Origin: UBA6264 sp964531505
GTDB lineage: Bacteria > Patescibacteriota > Patescibacteriia > UBA2591 > UBA6264
Length of the DNA stretch: 29,072 bases
Direction of reading: 5' to 3'
NCBI GenBank assembly: GCA_964531505.1
Contig: CAZHDT010000007.1
Coordinates: 1-29,072 of the forward strand
Positions 1 to 6,735 of this stretch are shown here, piece after piece. The stretch's first letter is position 1; each line of letters opens with the position of its first letter. The notes beneath the pieces were generated by a model that was not told the origin of the DNA, made no database searches, and worked only from the letters and a program-made list of their open reading frames with translations. A program made the position numbers and the translations under genes.

Positions 1-563
1 AAAAGATAATTGATAAAAGCGCGGAATCCTTTTTCCAGTTTTTGTTCGTCAAAGGGAATTTTCGCCAGCTTTAAAAAATAATATTTGAAATAATTTAAAT
101 CCCAAAGCATTGATTGGCGGTCAAATTTGCCCCGGGGAGTACAAAGTTCGTAATTTAGGCCTTCTCCGCCGGCGGTTTGAAAGCGAATTAATTCTTTAAT
201 CGCTTTTTTATAAATTTCAATTATTTGAGGAGAAAAATCGTTTTCTTTTCTTTCTTTATTGATTAATGAGAAAAGAGTTTCATTTCCCAAATCTTGGACT
301 AAATAATTTTTTTTCTTTAAATCGCGAGCGTATATTTCCGGCACTTTTAAACCTTTTTTAAAAAAGTGTCGGCTGAATTCAATGAAGGCAATATTTTCTT
401 TTTGATTCGGGTAAAACGCGCCAATTGCGGTTTTATTTTTGCTTTTTATCCGATAATATTTCCGCGAAGAGCCTGAAGGAGGCAAAGGAAAAAAGCAAAG
501 CGCTTTTTCTCCCGCCCATTTTTCAAATAAATTTATTAAATTTTCTTTAACATGAATAATCAT
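1..563 (-). CDS. AmgK-like sugar kinase / aminoglycoside-phosphotransferase fold protein, C-terminus cut by window edge
   Basis: This ORF starts at the ATG at 561-563 and runs out of the window at base 1, giving 187 residues without a stop. The N-terminus carries LPPSGSSRKYYRI (residues 27-39), then FIEFSRHFFKKGLKVPEIYA and LVQDLGNETLF (about 88-98). These match the N-lobe of COG3178-type phosphotransferases, the group that includes the N-acetylmuramate/N-acetylglucosamine anomeric kinase AmgK. The motif FDRQSMLWDLNYFKYYF is also typical of that group. The catalytic HxD and metal-binding residues would lie beyond the window edge, so activity cannot be judged. Repeat copy R1 ends 8 bases upstream of the ATG. 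In context (mpl, mraY and an NlpC/P60-like gene within 7 kb) a role in recycling cell-wall sugars is plausible; that role is inference. A different small-molecule kinase of the same fold is the main alternative. Confidence 0.72.
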   Translation of the reverse strand, partial: MIIHVKENLINLFEKWAGEKALCFFPLPPSGSSRKYYRIKSKNKTAIGAFYPNQKENIAFIEFSRHFFKKGLKVPEIYARDLKKKNYLVQDLGNETLFSLINKERKENDFSPQIIEIYKKAIKELIRFQTAGGEGLNYELCTPRGKFDRQSMLWDLNYFKYYFLKLAKIPFDEQKLEKGFRAFINYL

Positions 564-570
564 AATTTCA

Positions 571-665
571 ATGGGGTCAGACCCCAACCTACCCCCCTCA
601 GCAAATCCGCTCCCAAAGTGTGTTTCAGAGCGTTTTTTTAAAAAAGTGAGAAAACCTAATTTTTT
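571..665 (+). repeat. RAYT-associated REP-like element, copy R1
   Basis: This ~94 bp element starts ATGGGGTCAGACCCC (perfect 6-bp arms around a central A), continues through a C-rich middle with CTCAGCAAATCCGCTCCCA, then a TTTTTTTAAAAAA block, and ends GAGAAAACCTAATTTTT. It fills the space between the 3' end of the PLP-enzyme gene and the start codon of the sugar kinase gene. Confidence 0.9.
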
Positions 666-670
666 ATAAA

Positions 671-1549
671 TTATCGACCGGTAAAAAGACAGCAAACATT
701 TCCTTTAAACGGCCATTTTTTTTCTTGCGCTTTAATAATGCCGGCCAAGGAAAGTAAAGCGTCATAACTCGGCATTTTTAAATCAGTATTTTCTTCAAGA
801 ATTTTTTTTGCTTTTTTCAACTCGCTATCGCTGATAATCCAACCCGAGCCAAAAGAATTTTCAACCTCTCGGATGGTTTCTTTTTTTCGCAAAGCGGTTT
901 TATCCACAATCGCCGAAGCCAAAGAAGATTTTTTAGGCGCGAAACAATGGTCAAACTCGCGCGCCATGGGATAAATTTTTTCTGTTTGGACAATATGAAT
1001 TTCAATTTTTTTTCTTAATTTTCTAAATTCTTGACCAAGTCCCAAAGCGGTAACGCCCGAGGAAGTGGGGATAAAAACCGCTTGGAGATTGGGAATTTTA
1101 ATAAGTTCTTGCGCCAATGGATAATAGGCTTGAGAAGAATTTTTTTCCAATGACCCCCTTAAAAGGATAAATTTTTCCTTTTTCGCCAAAATAAAAGCGC
1201 TCTGCTTCGGCCTTAAAACTTTTTTTAATTCAATATTTTTATTTTTTTTAATTGCTTGATTCAATCTTTTTATTTTTTCTTCCGAAATATTGGGAGAAAC
1301 GAAAATTTTCAATTTAGCATCGGTCAATTTGGTTTTATTTAAAAAATATGCCGCCGCGATTCCTGCGTTGCCTGAAGAAGAAACCACAAATTTTTTTTGC
1401 CCCTTTTTTAAATAATTGCTTATCAGATATTCCATCAACCTGATTTTATGAGAGCCGGCTTCATTAAGATATTCATGTTTTATCCAAATTCCCGGCAAAT
1501 CGATTTTTTTCGCCAGTTCAGGATATGATTTTTGCAATGTTTTTCTCAT
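671..1549 (-). CDS. PLP-dependent fold-type-II enzyme (threonine synthase / cysteine synthase / TrpB-like superfamily)
   Basis: The protein has 292 residues. The segment HEYLNEAGSHKIR (25-37) resembles the PLP-lysine motif of TrpB and cysteine synthase; Lys35 is the expected Schiff-base residue. SSSGNAG (57-63) matches the loop that contacts substrate and cofactor in threonine synthase and its relatives. A second loop, IPTSSGVTALGLG (about 160-172), sits where family members have a glycine-rich phosphate-binding loop, but here it is serine-rich, so the substrate is uncertain. The C-terminus CLFTGR resembles family ends. Known activities in this superfamily include beta-replacement, ammonia-lyase and amino-acid racemase reactions. 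Given the murein genes around it, a racemase or lyase acting on a wall amino acid is possible but unproven. It is about 60-100 residues shorter than classical threonine synthases. R1 begins immediately after its stop codon. Confidence 0.75.
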   Translation of the reverse strand: MRKTLQKSYPELAKKIDLPGIWIKHEYLNEAGSHKIRLMEYLISNYLKKGQKKFVVSSSGNAGIAAAYFLNKTKLTDAKLKIFVSPNISEEKIKRLNQAIKKNKNIELKKVLRPKQSAFILAKKEKFILLRGSLEKNSSQAYYPLAQELIKIPNLQAVFIPTSSGVTALGLGQEFRKLRKKIEIHIVQTEKIYPMAREFDHCFAPKKSSLASAIVDKTALRKKETIREVENSFGSGWIISDSELKKAKKILEENTDLKMPSYDALLSLAGIIKAQEKKWPFKGNVCCLFTGR

Positions 1550-1649
1550 TAATTTTTTAAAAGTTTTATTTAAGCCGATTTTATTGATAATGGTATGGAA
1601 CTAATTCATTATATTATAACTTTTTTATTTTAAAAGTAAAATTTAAAAA

Positions 1650-1672
1650 ACTTGGGAGCTCGGCTTCTAAAT
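1650..1672. repeat. Decayed copy of the ACTTGG(N)GGC-TCG-GCC palindrome family
   Basis: The left arm ACTTGGGAGC and loop TCG are identical to the intact palindrome at 21200-21222, but the right arm has degenerated (GCTTCTAAAT instead of GCTCCCAAGT). It lies in the divergent intergenic space 1550-1743. Confidence 0.6.
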
Positions 1673-1679
1673 CTTTTTC

Positions 1680-1708
1680 TTGACAACCATCCTTTAAATT
1701 ATTATATT
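1680..1708 (+). promoter_or_regulatory. Sigma-70 type promoter for the LysW-like gene
   Basis: TTGACA (1680-1685), 17-bp spacer, TATATT (1703-1708). The predicted start of transcription is about 1715, leaving a leader of roughly 30 bases with no visible Shine-Dalgarno sequence. Confidence 0.65.
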
Positions 1709-1743
1709 AAAACATAAGATAATCAAAATTAATTTTTAAAAAT

Positions 1744-1911
1744 ATGAAATTAGTTTGCCCAGAATGTAAAAACGAAATTGCCTTCGGTAATGTTGAAGAG
1801 ATATCTCAAGGCGCCATTATTGAATGCAACACTTGCGGCATTACCCTTGAAGTTTCCAAAATCAAGGAAAATGGCGAAGTTGATTTTGAAATCATTGACG
1901 AAGGAAAATAA
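1744..1911 (+). CDS. LysW-like small zinc-ribbon protein (55 aa)
   Basis: A 55-residue ORF from ATG 1744 to TAA 1909-1911. It contains two CxxC knuckles, CPEC (residues 5-8) and CNTC (28-31), separated by an acidic spacer, so one zinc-ribbon fold is expected. Size and layout match LysW, the amino-group carrier protein of lysine/arginine biosynthesis in Thermus and archaea. However, the conserved EDWGE tail, whose terminal glutamate carries the growing amino acid, is missing: the protein ends IIDEGK. It therefore may not serve as a carrier and could be a stand-alone zinc ribbon. A consensus promoter lies upstream. The gene converges on mpl, and a 100-N gap begins one base after its stop codon. 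Function is not assigned. Confidence 0.7.
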   Translation: MKLVCPECKNEIAFGNVEEISQGAIIECNTCGITLEVSKIKENGEVDFEIIDEGK

Positions 1912-1912
1912 G

Positions 1913-2012
1913 NNNNNNNNNNNNNNNNNNNNNNNNNNNNNNNNNNNNNNNNNNNNNNNNNNNNNNNNNNNNNNNNNNNNNNNNNNNNNNNNNNNNNNNN
2001 NNNNNNNNNNNN
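1913..2012. other. Assembly gap, 100 Ns (no flanking overlap)
   Basis: Exactly 100 Ns between two convergent genes. No shared sequence is visible at the two edges, so the true gap size is unknown. It may hide intergenic repeats or terminators. Confidence 0.95.
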
Positions 2013-2017
2013 AAATT

Positions 2018-3460
2018 TTACTTTTTATCAATTTTTTTTATTATTTCTTCAATCATTCCTCTGAATCCGTGTGAACCAAGAAAAACAATAATATCATCCA
2101 TTTTCGCGGCCATAATTAAAAATTTAATCAATTCATCATCATCTGGAAAATAAAAGACATCAACGCCTTTATTTTTTTCTTTAATCATTTTTGTCAATTC
2201 TTCACCCGACATTCTTTTCTCCTGTCCCGGCTCGGTTTTCGTCAAAGAAAGGCGGGGGATGATAACATAATCCGCTTTTTGAAAAGCGTTTTTATAAAAC
2301 GGTTCGCTGCTCAAAGTCCGGTTTCCAACATTCGGCTCGTAAATGGCGAAAATTCTTGCCTTGGGAAAATGCGCTCTCAAAGCGCTTAAACTCGCCATTG
2401 CCTTGCTGGGAGAATGCGCCAAATCGTCAACCACTTTTATTTTTTTTGATTTATTTCTGATTTCCAATCGTCGCTTTACCCCCTTGAAAGTTTTCACCGC
2501 TTTTTTCAGCGCCGTTGTTTTAATTCCGCAATAGTGGCAAAGGGCAATGCCGGCGCAGAAATTTTCCACCAAATGTTCACCCAACAAACAGGTTTGGAAA
2601 TCGCCAAGTTTTTTATTTTCGTGATAAATGGAAAATCGTGCGCCCTTTTTATCCAAAGATTTTATTTGATATCCGTAATCTTGTGATGAGGAGATGGTTC
2701 CTTTTTTTCCATAACGAAGAACCAAAGCTCTTGATTTTAAAATCATTTTGTCTATTTTTTGGGTATTTTTTCTTTTTGCCGCCACAATAATGCCGTTTTC
2801 AGGAATTAAATCAATCAATTTTTTAAAAGATTCATCGTATTTTTTTTCCGTAGGAAAAACATCAAAATGGTCCCAAATAATTGAAGTAAGAATTAAATGA
2901 GTCGGTTGGTATAAAAGGAATTTTGACCTGGGGTCCCAACGAGCAGTGGTATATTCATCGCCTTCTGCTACGCTCCATTTGCTGGAATTATTTTTTGCTC
3001 CGCAAACAAAGTTATTCGCCAATCCGCCAATAAACCAACTCGGCTTTAAATTAGCGGTTTTAAAAGCATGAGCGACAAAAGCGCTGATGGTGGTTTTGCC
3101 AAAAGTGCCGGTGGCAACAATGGAATTTTTTTTCACCACATATTGGGCAACAATTTCAGGATATGATTTAATATCGTATTTTTGTTTTTTAAACCAAAGA
3201 TATTCCGGATTATTTAAAGAAATAAAATTTCCCACTACCACCAAGTCAGGTTTTTTTTCCATTTTTTGTAAGTCAGTAAATTTTTCCGGATGCCAGCCCG
3301 GATAAAAATCAATTTTATTTTTTTTTAAAAAATCACTGATTGGCGGAAAAAACCCTTTGTCAGAGCCGGTTACTTTCCATCCCATTTTTTTCATCATCAC
3401 TGCCACGGCGCCCATCCCAACCCCGCAAACCCCGATAAAATGAATATGTTTTTGTTTCAT
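2018..3460 (-). CDS. mpl: UDP-N-acetylmuramate:L-alanyl-gamma-D-glutamyl-meso-diaminopimelate ligase (Mpl-like Mur ligase)
   Basis: The protein has 480 residues and starts at the ATG at 3458-3460. The N-terminal Rossmann domain opens with HFIGVCGVGMGAVAVMM, the UDP-sugar-binding motif of MurC and Mpl. The ATP loop is ATGTFGKTT (116-124), where most relatives have GTHGKTT. YLWF, SWFIGGLANNF and SVAEGDEYTTARWD are characteristic of Mpl rather than MurC: the SEGDEYD-type motif in Mpl is followed by an aromatic-rich stretch. The C-terminal domain has DDLAHSPSK and YEPNVGNRT, close to Mpl's DDFAHHP and FEPRSNT. Mpl joins recovered murein tripeptide directly to UDP-MurNAc in the cytoplasm. Longer reading frames upstream of this ATG run through Ns and a duplicated contig edge and should be ignored. 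MurC is the main alternative. Confidence 0.85.
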   Translation of the reverse strand: MKQKHIHFIGVCGVGMGAVAVMMKKMGWKVTGSDKGFFPPISDFLKKNKIDFYPGWHPEKFTDLQKMEKKPDLVVVGNFISLNNPEYLWFKKQKYDIKSYPEIVAQYVVKKNSIVATGTFGKTTISAFVAHAFKTANLKPSWFIGGLANNFVCGAKNNSSKWSVAEGDEYTTARWDPRSKFLLYQPTHLILTSIIWDHFDVFPTEKKYDESFKKLIDLIPENGIIVAAKRKNTQKIDKMILKSRALVLRYGKKGTISSSQDYGYQIKSLDKKGARFSIYHENKKLGDFQTCLLGEHLVENFCAGIALCHYCGIKTTALKKAVKTFKGVKRRLEIRNKSKKIKVVDDLAHSPSKAMASLSALRAHFPKARIFAIYEPNVGNRTLSSEPFYKNAFQKADYVIIPRLSLTKTEPGQEKRMSGEELTKMIKEKNKGVDVFYFPDDDELIKFLIMAAKMDDIIVFLGSHGFRGMIEEIIKKIDKK

Positions 3461-3467
3461 AATTTTA
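3413..3467. repeat. 55-bp contig-end duplicate, left copy (assembly artefact)
   Basis: These 55 bases (the start of mpl and its upstream bases) are identical to 3568-3622 on the other side of the 100-N gap. The repeat ends exactly at the first N, the signature of two contigs that overlap by one k-mer but were not merged. Confidence 0.9.
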
Positions 3468-3567
3468 NNNNNNNNNNNNNNNNNNNNNNNNNNNNNNNNN
3501 NNNNNNNNNNNNNNNNNNNNNNNNNNNNNNNNNNNNNNNNNNNNNNNNNNNNNNNNNNNNNNNNNNN
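3468..3567. other. Assembly gap, 100 Ns, probably of zero true length
   Basis: The gap is bounded on both sides by the same 55 bases. Removing 155 bases (Ns plus one copy) would give a continuous upstream region for mpl. Confidence 0.9.
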
Positions 3568-3622
3568 CATCCCAACCCCGCAAACCCCGATAAAATGAAT
3601 ATGTTTTTGTTTCATAATTTTA
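3568..3622. repeat. 55-bp contig-end duplicate, right copy (assembly artefact)
   Basis: Identical to 3413-3467. It contains a second copy of the mpl start codon, which is not a second gene. Confidence 0.9.
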
Positions 3623-3627
3623 GCTTT

Positions 3628-3658
3628 AAAAGTTTGGTGGCTGAGCCACCAAACTTTT
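3628..3658. terminator. Perfect 15-bp palindrome, likely terminator of the DUF1611 gene
   Basis: Arms AAAAGTTTGGTGGCT and AGCCACCAAACTTTT surround a single G. It lies 4 bases after the stop codon of the DUF1611 gene (minus strand) and ends in a short T-run in either direction. It belongs to the GTTTGGTGGC palindrome family also seen near 13976-14008. Confidence 0.6.
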
Positions 3659-3662
3659 ATTT

Positions 3663-4814
3663 TTAAAATAATTTTGTCCAGTCTTCCTTGCCCGCCGATG
3701 AGGATGGGAGTTGCCGGATTAAATCCGCGGTTGGCAACCCAGTTTCCTCTTTAATCTCCGCAATTATTTTTTTCGCTTCATTGTCATTCATACCAAAAGT
3801 ATTCAAAGCAATCGCTACCACCCGGGTTTTTCTAAAAGGAGGCATAACCGCGTTTTCATAGGTCTCAATTGCGGTTTTAATTTTTGGAACGGCCAACAAA
3901 GGACATCCCGTCACTCTTTTTCTGCTGGGTCGATGGACTAAAATTAAATGAGTCGGACAAGCGCCATGAATCAAAGCCAAAGAAGTGGTGGAATAGGCGG
4001 GGTGGAACAAAGAACCTTGTCCCTCTACCAAATATATGTCTGGATGACTTTCTTTTTCTTTTTCTAAAATCATTTTTTCTACTGCTCCGGCCATAAAATC
4101 TCCTTCGCATTTGTCCACGCAATAGCCCCAGCCCTCAATCATAATAGCGGTTTGCCCAGTCGGAATAATTTGGGGACGATACCCATTTTTCTTTATCATT
4201 TCAGCCAATTGGTAAGTGGTTGTCAGTTTTCCAATCGCTGCGTCTGTTCCCACTGTCAGGACAATCGGTTTTTTAATTTCTTGATAAACTCGACAACTGG
4301 CAATCGGCAATTCTTCAACTGGAAAGCGGGTTTCCCAAACCAATCTTTTATTTTTCAAAATTTTTTCTTTCAATTTTGGAAAAGAACTAATCATCTCGTG
4401 CATGCCATTGATTAAATCAAAACCGTGGTCTAATGCCCACTCTAAATCATTCAGAAAATGCTGGGGGATTGCTCCGCCCTCCGGCGCAATGCCGATGAGT
4501 AAAACATTAGCCCCGGTTTTTTCCCAACCGGATTTGATATTTTTAAAAATAGGAAAATCTTTTTGAGACCCTAAAGCGGAAAATTTTTTTCCCAGCACTT
4601 CGGAAACTTTTTTTTCTTGGCATTTTGAATCAATCACGCCAGCAATATTATATTTAGCATATCGCAAAATGCCATCTGCGGTTTTGGCGCGGAAAGCCAT
4701 TTTTTTTCTCGCTTCCAAACCAAATGCCCCTTCGGTATAAATTAAAACAGACCTGTTTTTATCAAAAAGGTCTATCAATGAATTATATTTTTTATCTAAT
4801 GAAGCGCTAACCAT
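3663..4814 (-). CDS. DUF1611 / COG3367 family P-loop protein
   Basis: The protein has 383 residues, close to the usual size of this family. The N-terminal part (about 20-115) resembles the family's Rossmann-like domain and ends in VLLIGIAPEGG. The C-terminal part holds a Walker-A-like loop, VGTDAAIGKLTTT (188-200), followed by ALIHGACPTHLILVH and TRVVAIALNT, all recognisable family positions. At least one family member, DgcN, has been reported to act in D-glutamate metabolism, and DUF1611 genes often lie beside dipeptide epimerases. Here the gene overlaps the 3' end of mraY by 19 bases and precedes mpl, which supports a link to murein peptides or D-Glu. The exact reaction is not deducible from sequence. 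The start at 4812-4814 is the only Met before the conserved region. Confidence 0.8.
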   Translation of the reverse strand: MVSASLDKKYNSLIDLFDKNRSVLIYTEGAFGLEARKKMAFRAKTADGILRYAKYNIAGVIDSKCQEKKVSEVLGKKFSALGSQKDFPIFKNIKSGWEKTGANVLLIGIAPEGGAIPQHFLNDLEWALDHGFDLINGMHEMISSFPKLKEKILKNKRLVWETRFPVEELPIASCRVYQEIKKPIVLTVGTDAAIGKLTTTYQLAEMIKKNGYRPQIIPTGQTAIMIEGWGYCVDKCEGDFMAGAVEKMILEKEKESHPDIYLVEGQGSLFHPAYSTTSLALIHGACPTHLILVHRPSRKRVTGCPLLAVPKIKTAIETYENAVMPPFRKTRVVAIALNTFGMNDNEAKKIIAEIKEETGLPTADLIRQLPSSSAGKEDWTKLF

Positions 4815-5920
4815 AAACCGACAATTACCATAAAAATATTAATCAACCAAAATCGGGCGACGATTTTTCCTTCCGGCCAGCCCTTAAGTTCCAAATGATG
4901 ATGCAACGGAGCCATTTTAAAAAGTCTTTTTCCTAAACCATAGCGCCAAAAAGTTTGTAAAATAACCGAGAAAATTTCTAAAATAAAAATGAAACCGAAA
5001 AAGGGGATTAAGAGCAAACGGTTTTGGGCAATCATTATAACCGCAAATAGCGACCCCATTGCCAAAGACCCCACGTCTCCCATTTGAAATTGCGCCGGCT
5101 TGACATTAAAATAAACATAAGCGATTAGCGCGCCGATAACCGTGGCGTTTAAAATTGAAAAAGCGAGATTGCCCTGAAAATAGCTTAAAATAGCCATTCC
5201 GGCAAAAGCGGAAATCAACCCGCCCCCTGACAATCCGTCCATGCCATCGGAAATATTGACTGCGTTCGCTAAAAAAATAACCGTGAAAATAATAATCGGC
5301 ACCATCCAATACCCCAAATAAATTTCTCCGTCAAAAGGAAGCCAGACATAAAGCCATTCCTCGCCCAATTTAAAAACAATCCACCAAGCCGTAATCGCCC
5401 CGGCCGTGAATTGGAGCAGAATTTTTTCATGAGGTAAAACCCCGCGCGAAGGCTGAGGGCTGAAAATATGAAAAGCGTTTTTAAAAGCCGTCCAAGGCAA
5501 AGTTATTATCAGCCAAAAGCGATAAAATTTATTTTTGTGGATTTTAATCAATTTTGTGGTTTGACCCAACGAGCGTACTCTTCTTTTTTTTCCAAAAACA
5601 TTGGCAATGTCGTCCCAAGCCCCTAAAAAAGCCGATAAACACATTACGCCGACTGGAACATAAGTAAATCTTTGGTCCCAATTAAAAATGACTGTGATTA
5701 AAAGGGTTACTAAAACTATTAAAAGTCCCCCCATAATCGGAGTGCCGGTTTTTTGCAGTCGTTCGCCAATTCCTTTGGCCGAGCCCATTTCAAAAGTCCT
5801 TTTAATGCCGAACTTTTTTAAAAAATAAATTAAGGTGGGCGCTAAAGCAAAAGCGATTATTCCTGAAATAATAACGAATAAAAGCGTGGTGCTTAAAATG
5901 GAATAATTTAGAACGTTCAT
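4796..5920 (-). CDS. mraY: Phospho-N-acetylmuramoyl-pentapeptide transferase
   Basis: A 374-residue polytopic membrane protein with about ten hydrophobic segments. It transfers phospho-MurNAc-pentapeptide from UDP to undecaprenyl phosphate, giving lipid I at the inner face of the membrane. Diagnostic motifs are GTPIMGG (59-65), the acidic pair in AWDDIANVF (101-109), NAVNISDGMDGLSGG (219-233), MGDVGSLAMGS and the histidine motif PLHHHLE near the C-terminus, followed by GWPEGKIVARFW. The DDxxN sequence differs slightly from the usual DDxxK. A basic cytoplasmic loop (111-132) is longer than in E. coli. The gene overlaps the DUF1611 gene by 19 bases, so the two are probably co-transcribed. No Shine-Dalgarno sequence precedes the ATG. 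Confidence 0.95.
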   Translation of the reverse strand: MNVLNYSILSTTLLFVIISGIIAFALAPTLIYFLKKFGIKRTFEMGSAKGIGERLQKTGTPIMGGLLIVLVTLLITVIFNWDQRFTYVPVGVMCLSAFLGAWDDIANVFGKKRRVRSLGQTTKLIKIHKNKFYRFWLIITLPWTAFKNAFHIFSPQPSRGVLPHEKILLQFTAGAITAWWIVFKLGEEWLYVWLPFDGEIYLGYWMVPIIIFTVIFLANAVNISDGMDGLSGGGLISAFAGMAILSYFQGNLAFSILNATVIGALIAYVYFNVKPAQFQMGDVGSLAMGSLFAVIMIAQNRLLLIPFFGFIFILEIFSVILQTFWRYGLGKRLFKMAPLHHHLELKGWPEGKIVARFWLINIFMVIVGLWLALH

Positions 5921-5943
5921 TTTAAATCTTTCTTTTTATTAAT

Positions 5944-6681
5944 TTATTTAAAGTTTAATCGGCGAATGATTATTTGGTCGCGCATTTTTTCTGCCAATTC
6001 CTCCAAATTCCCTTTTTCCAAAATAACGGTTTTCTCAAACACTCCAGGTCCGAAATAATCTTTTTGCTTGGGACGAGGCGCGTGAAAATAAGAGATTTTT
6101 TTTACTTTTTCATTTTCTTTTTCCACCCTGACAATCAGATAAATATGTTTTAAATTTTTCCTAATCATCATATCGCCCGGTTGGATATTGGAAAAATTTT
6201 TTATTTCAAAACTGTTTTTATCATTTGCCAAAACCCGGACGCTGATATTTTCCAAAGGCCTCATTTTGGAAATCAAATAGCGGAGAGGATTTTTATAAAA
6301 AGGAACGATTTTTATTTTTTTTAAAATATTTATTTTCTTGGTCTTGTTGTCTGAAATCGGGAAATTGGCGTAAACCTCTTTTAAAATATGAACCGCTAAA
6401 CCGGAACAGTCAATCCCTAAATTATGCTCAACCATGAAACGATAAAGCTCTTGCTCGGAAAGTTGGCTTAAATCAAGATGTTCTTTTTGACTGATGAATT
6501 TTGCTTCATTGATAATTTCTTGCGCCGGCGCTTTGCCTAAAAAAACTCTTAATCCTCCGCGGATTTTTTTTAAATTAGTGTAATAAGGACAGGCGATAAC
6601 TTTATTATTTATCGGCATTCTTAAATAAGAATCAATGATTTTTTGCGCTTGTTCCGGCAGTTTTAAAATTTGATTGGACAT
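5944..6681 (-). CDS. NlpC/P60-like papain-fold cysteine peptidase, no signal peptide
   Basis: The protein has 245 residues. GIDCSGLAVHIL (89-100) fits the NlpC/P60 nucleophile motif DCSGFV, with Cys92 as the likely nucleophile. IQPGDMMIRKNLKHIYLIV (166-184) fits the downstream block LxPGDLVFF...HVGIY, with His179 as the general base. His200 in SYFHAPRP may be the third polar residue. NlpC/P60 enzymes cleave the gamma-D-Glu-diaminopimelate bond or related amide bonds in murein. Between the two catalytic blocks is an unusually long, lysine-rich insertion (about 105-160). The N-terminus has no hydrophobic segment, so the enzyme is predicted to be cytoplasmic, which suits processing of salvaged peptides more than cell separation. 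It sits 24 bases upstream of mraY on the same strand. The family assignment rests on motifs only. Confidence 0.68.
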   Translation of the reverse strand: MSNQILKLPEQAQKIIDSYLRMPINNKVIACPYYTNLKKIRGGLRVFLGKAPAQEIINEAKFISQKEHLDLSQLSEQELYRFMVEHNLGIDCSGLAVHILKEVYANFPISDNKTKKINILKKIKIVPFYKNPLRYLISKMRPLENISVRVLANDKNSFEIKNFSNIQPGDMMIRKNLKHIYLIVRVEKENEKVKKISYFHAPRPKQKDYFGPGVFEKTVILEKGNLEELAEKMRDQIIIRRLNFK

Positions 6682-6735
6682 ATTTTATAGATTTTTTTAT
6701 TGATTAATTTGATAAATTCAGACGGGTATTTTTTA

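Noticed and set aside
3461..3583. N-terminal extension of mpl through the N gap
   Set aside because: It consists of Ns plus a duplicated contig edge; the conserved N-terminus begins at the ATG at 3460.
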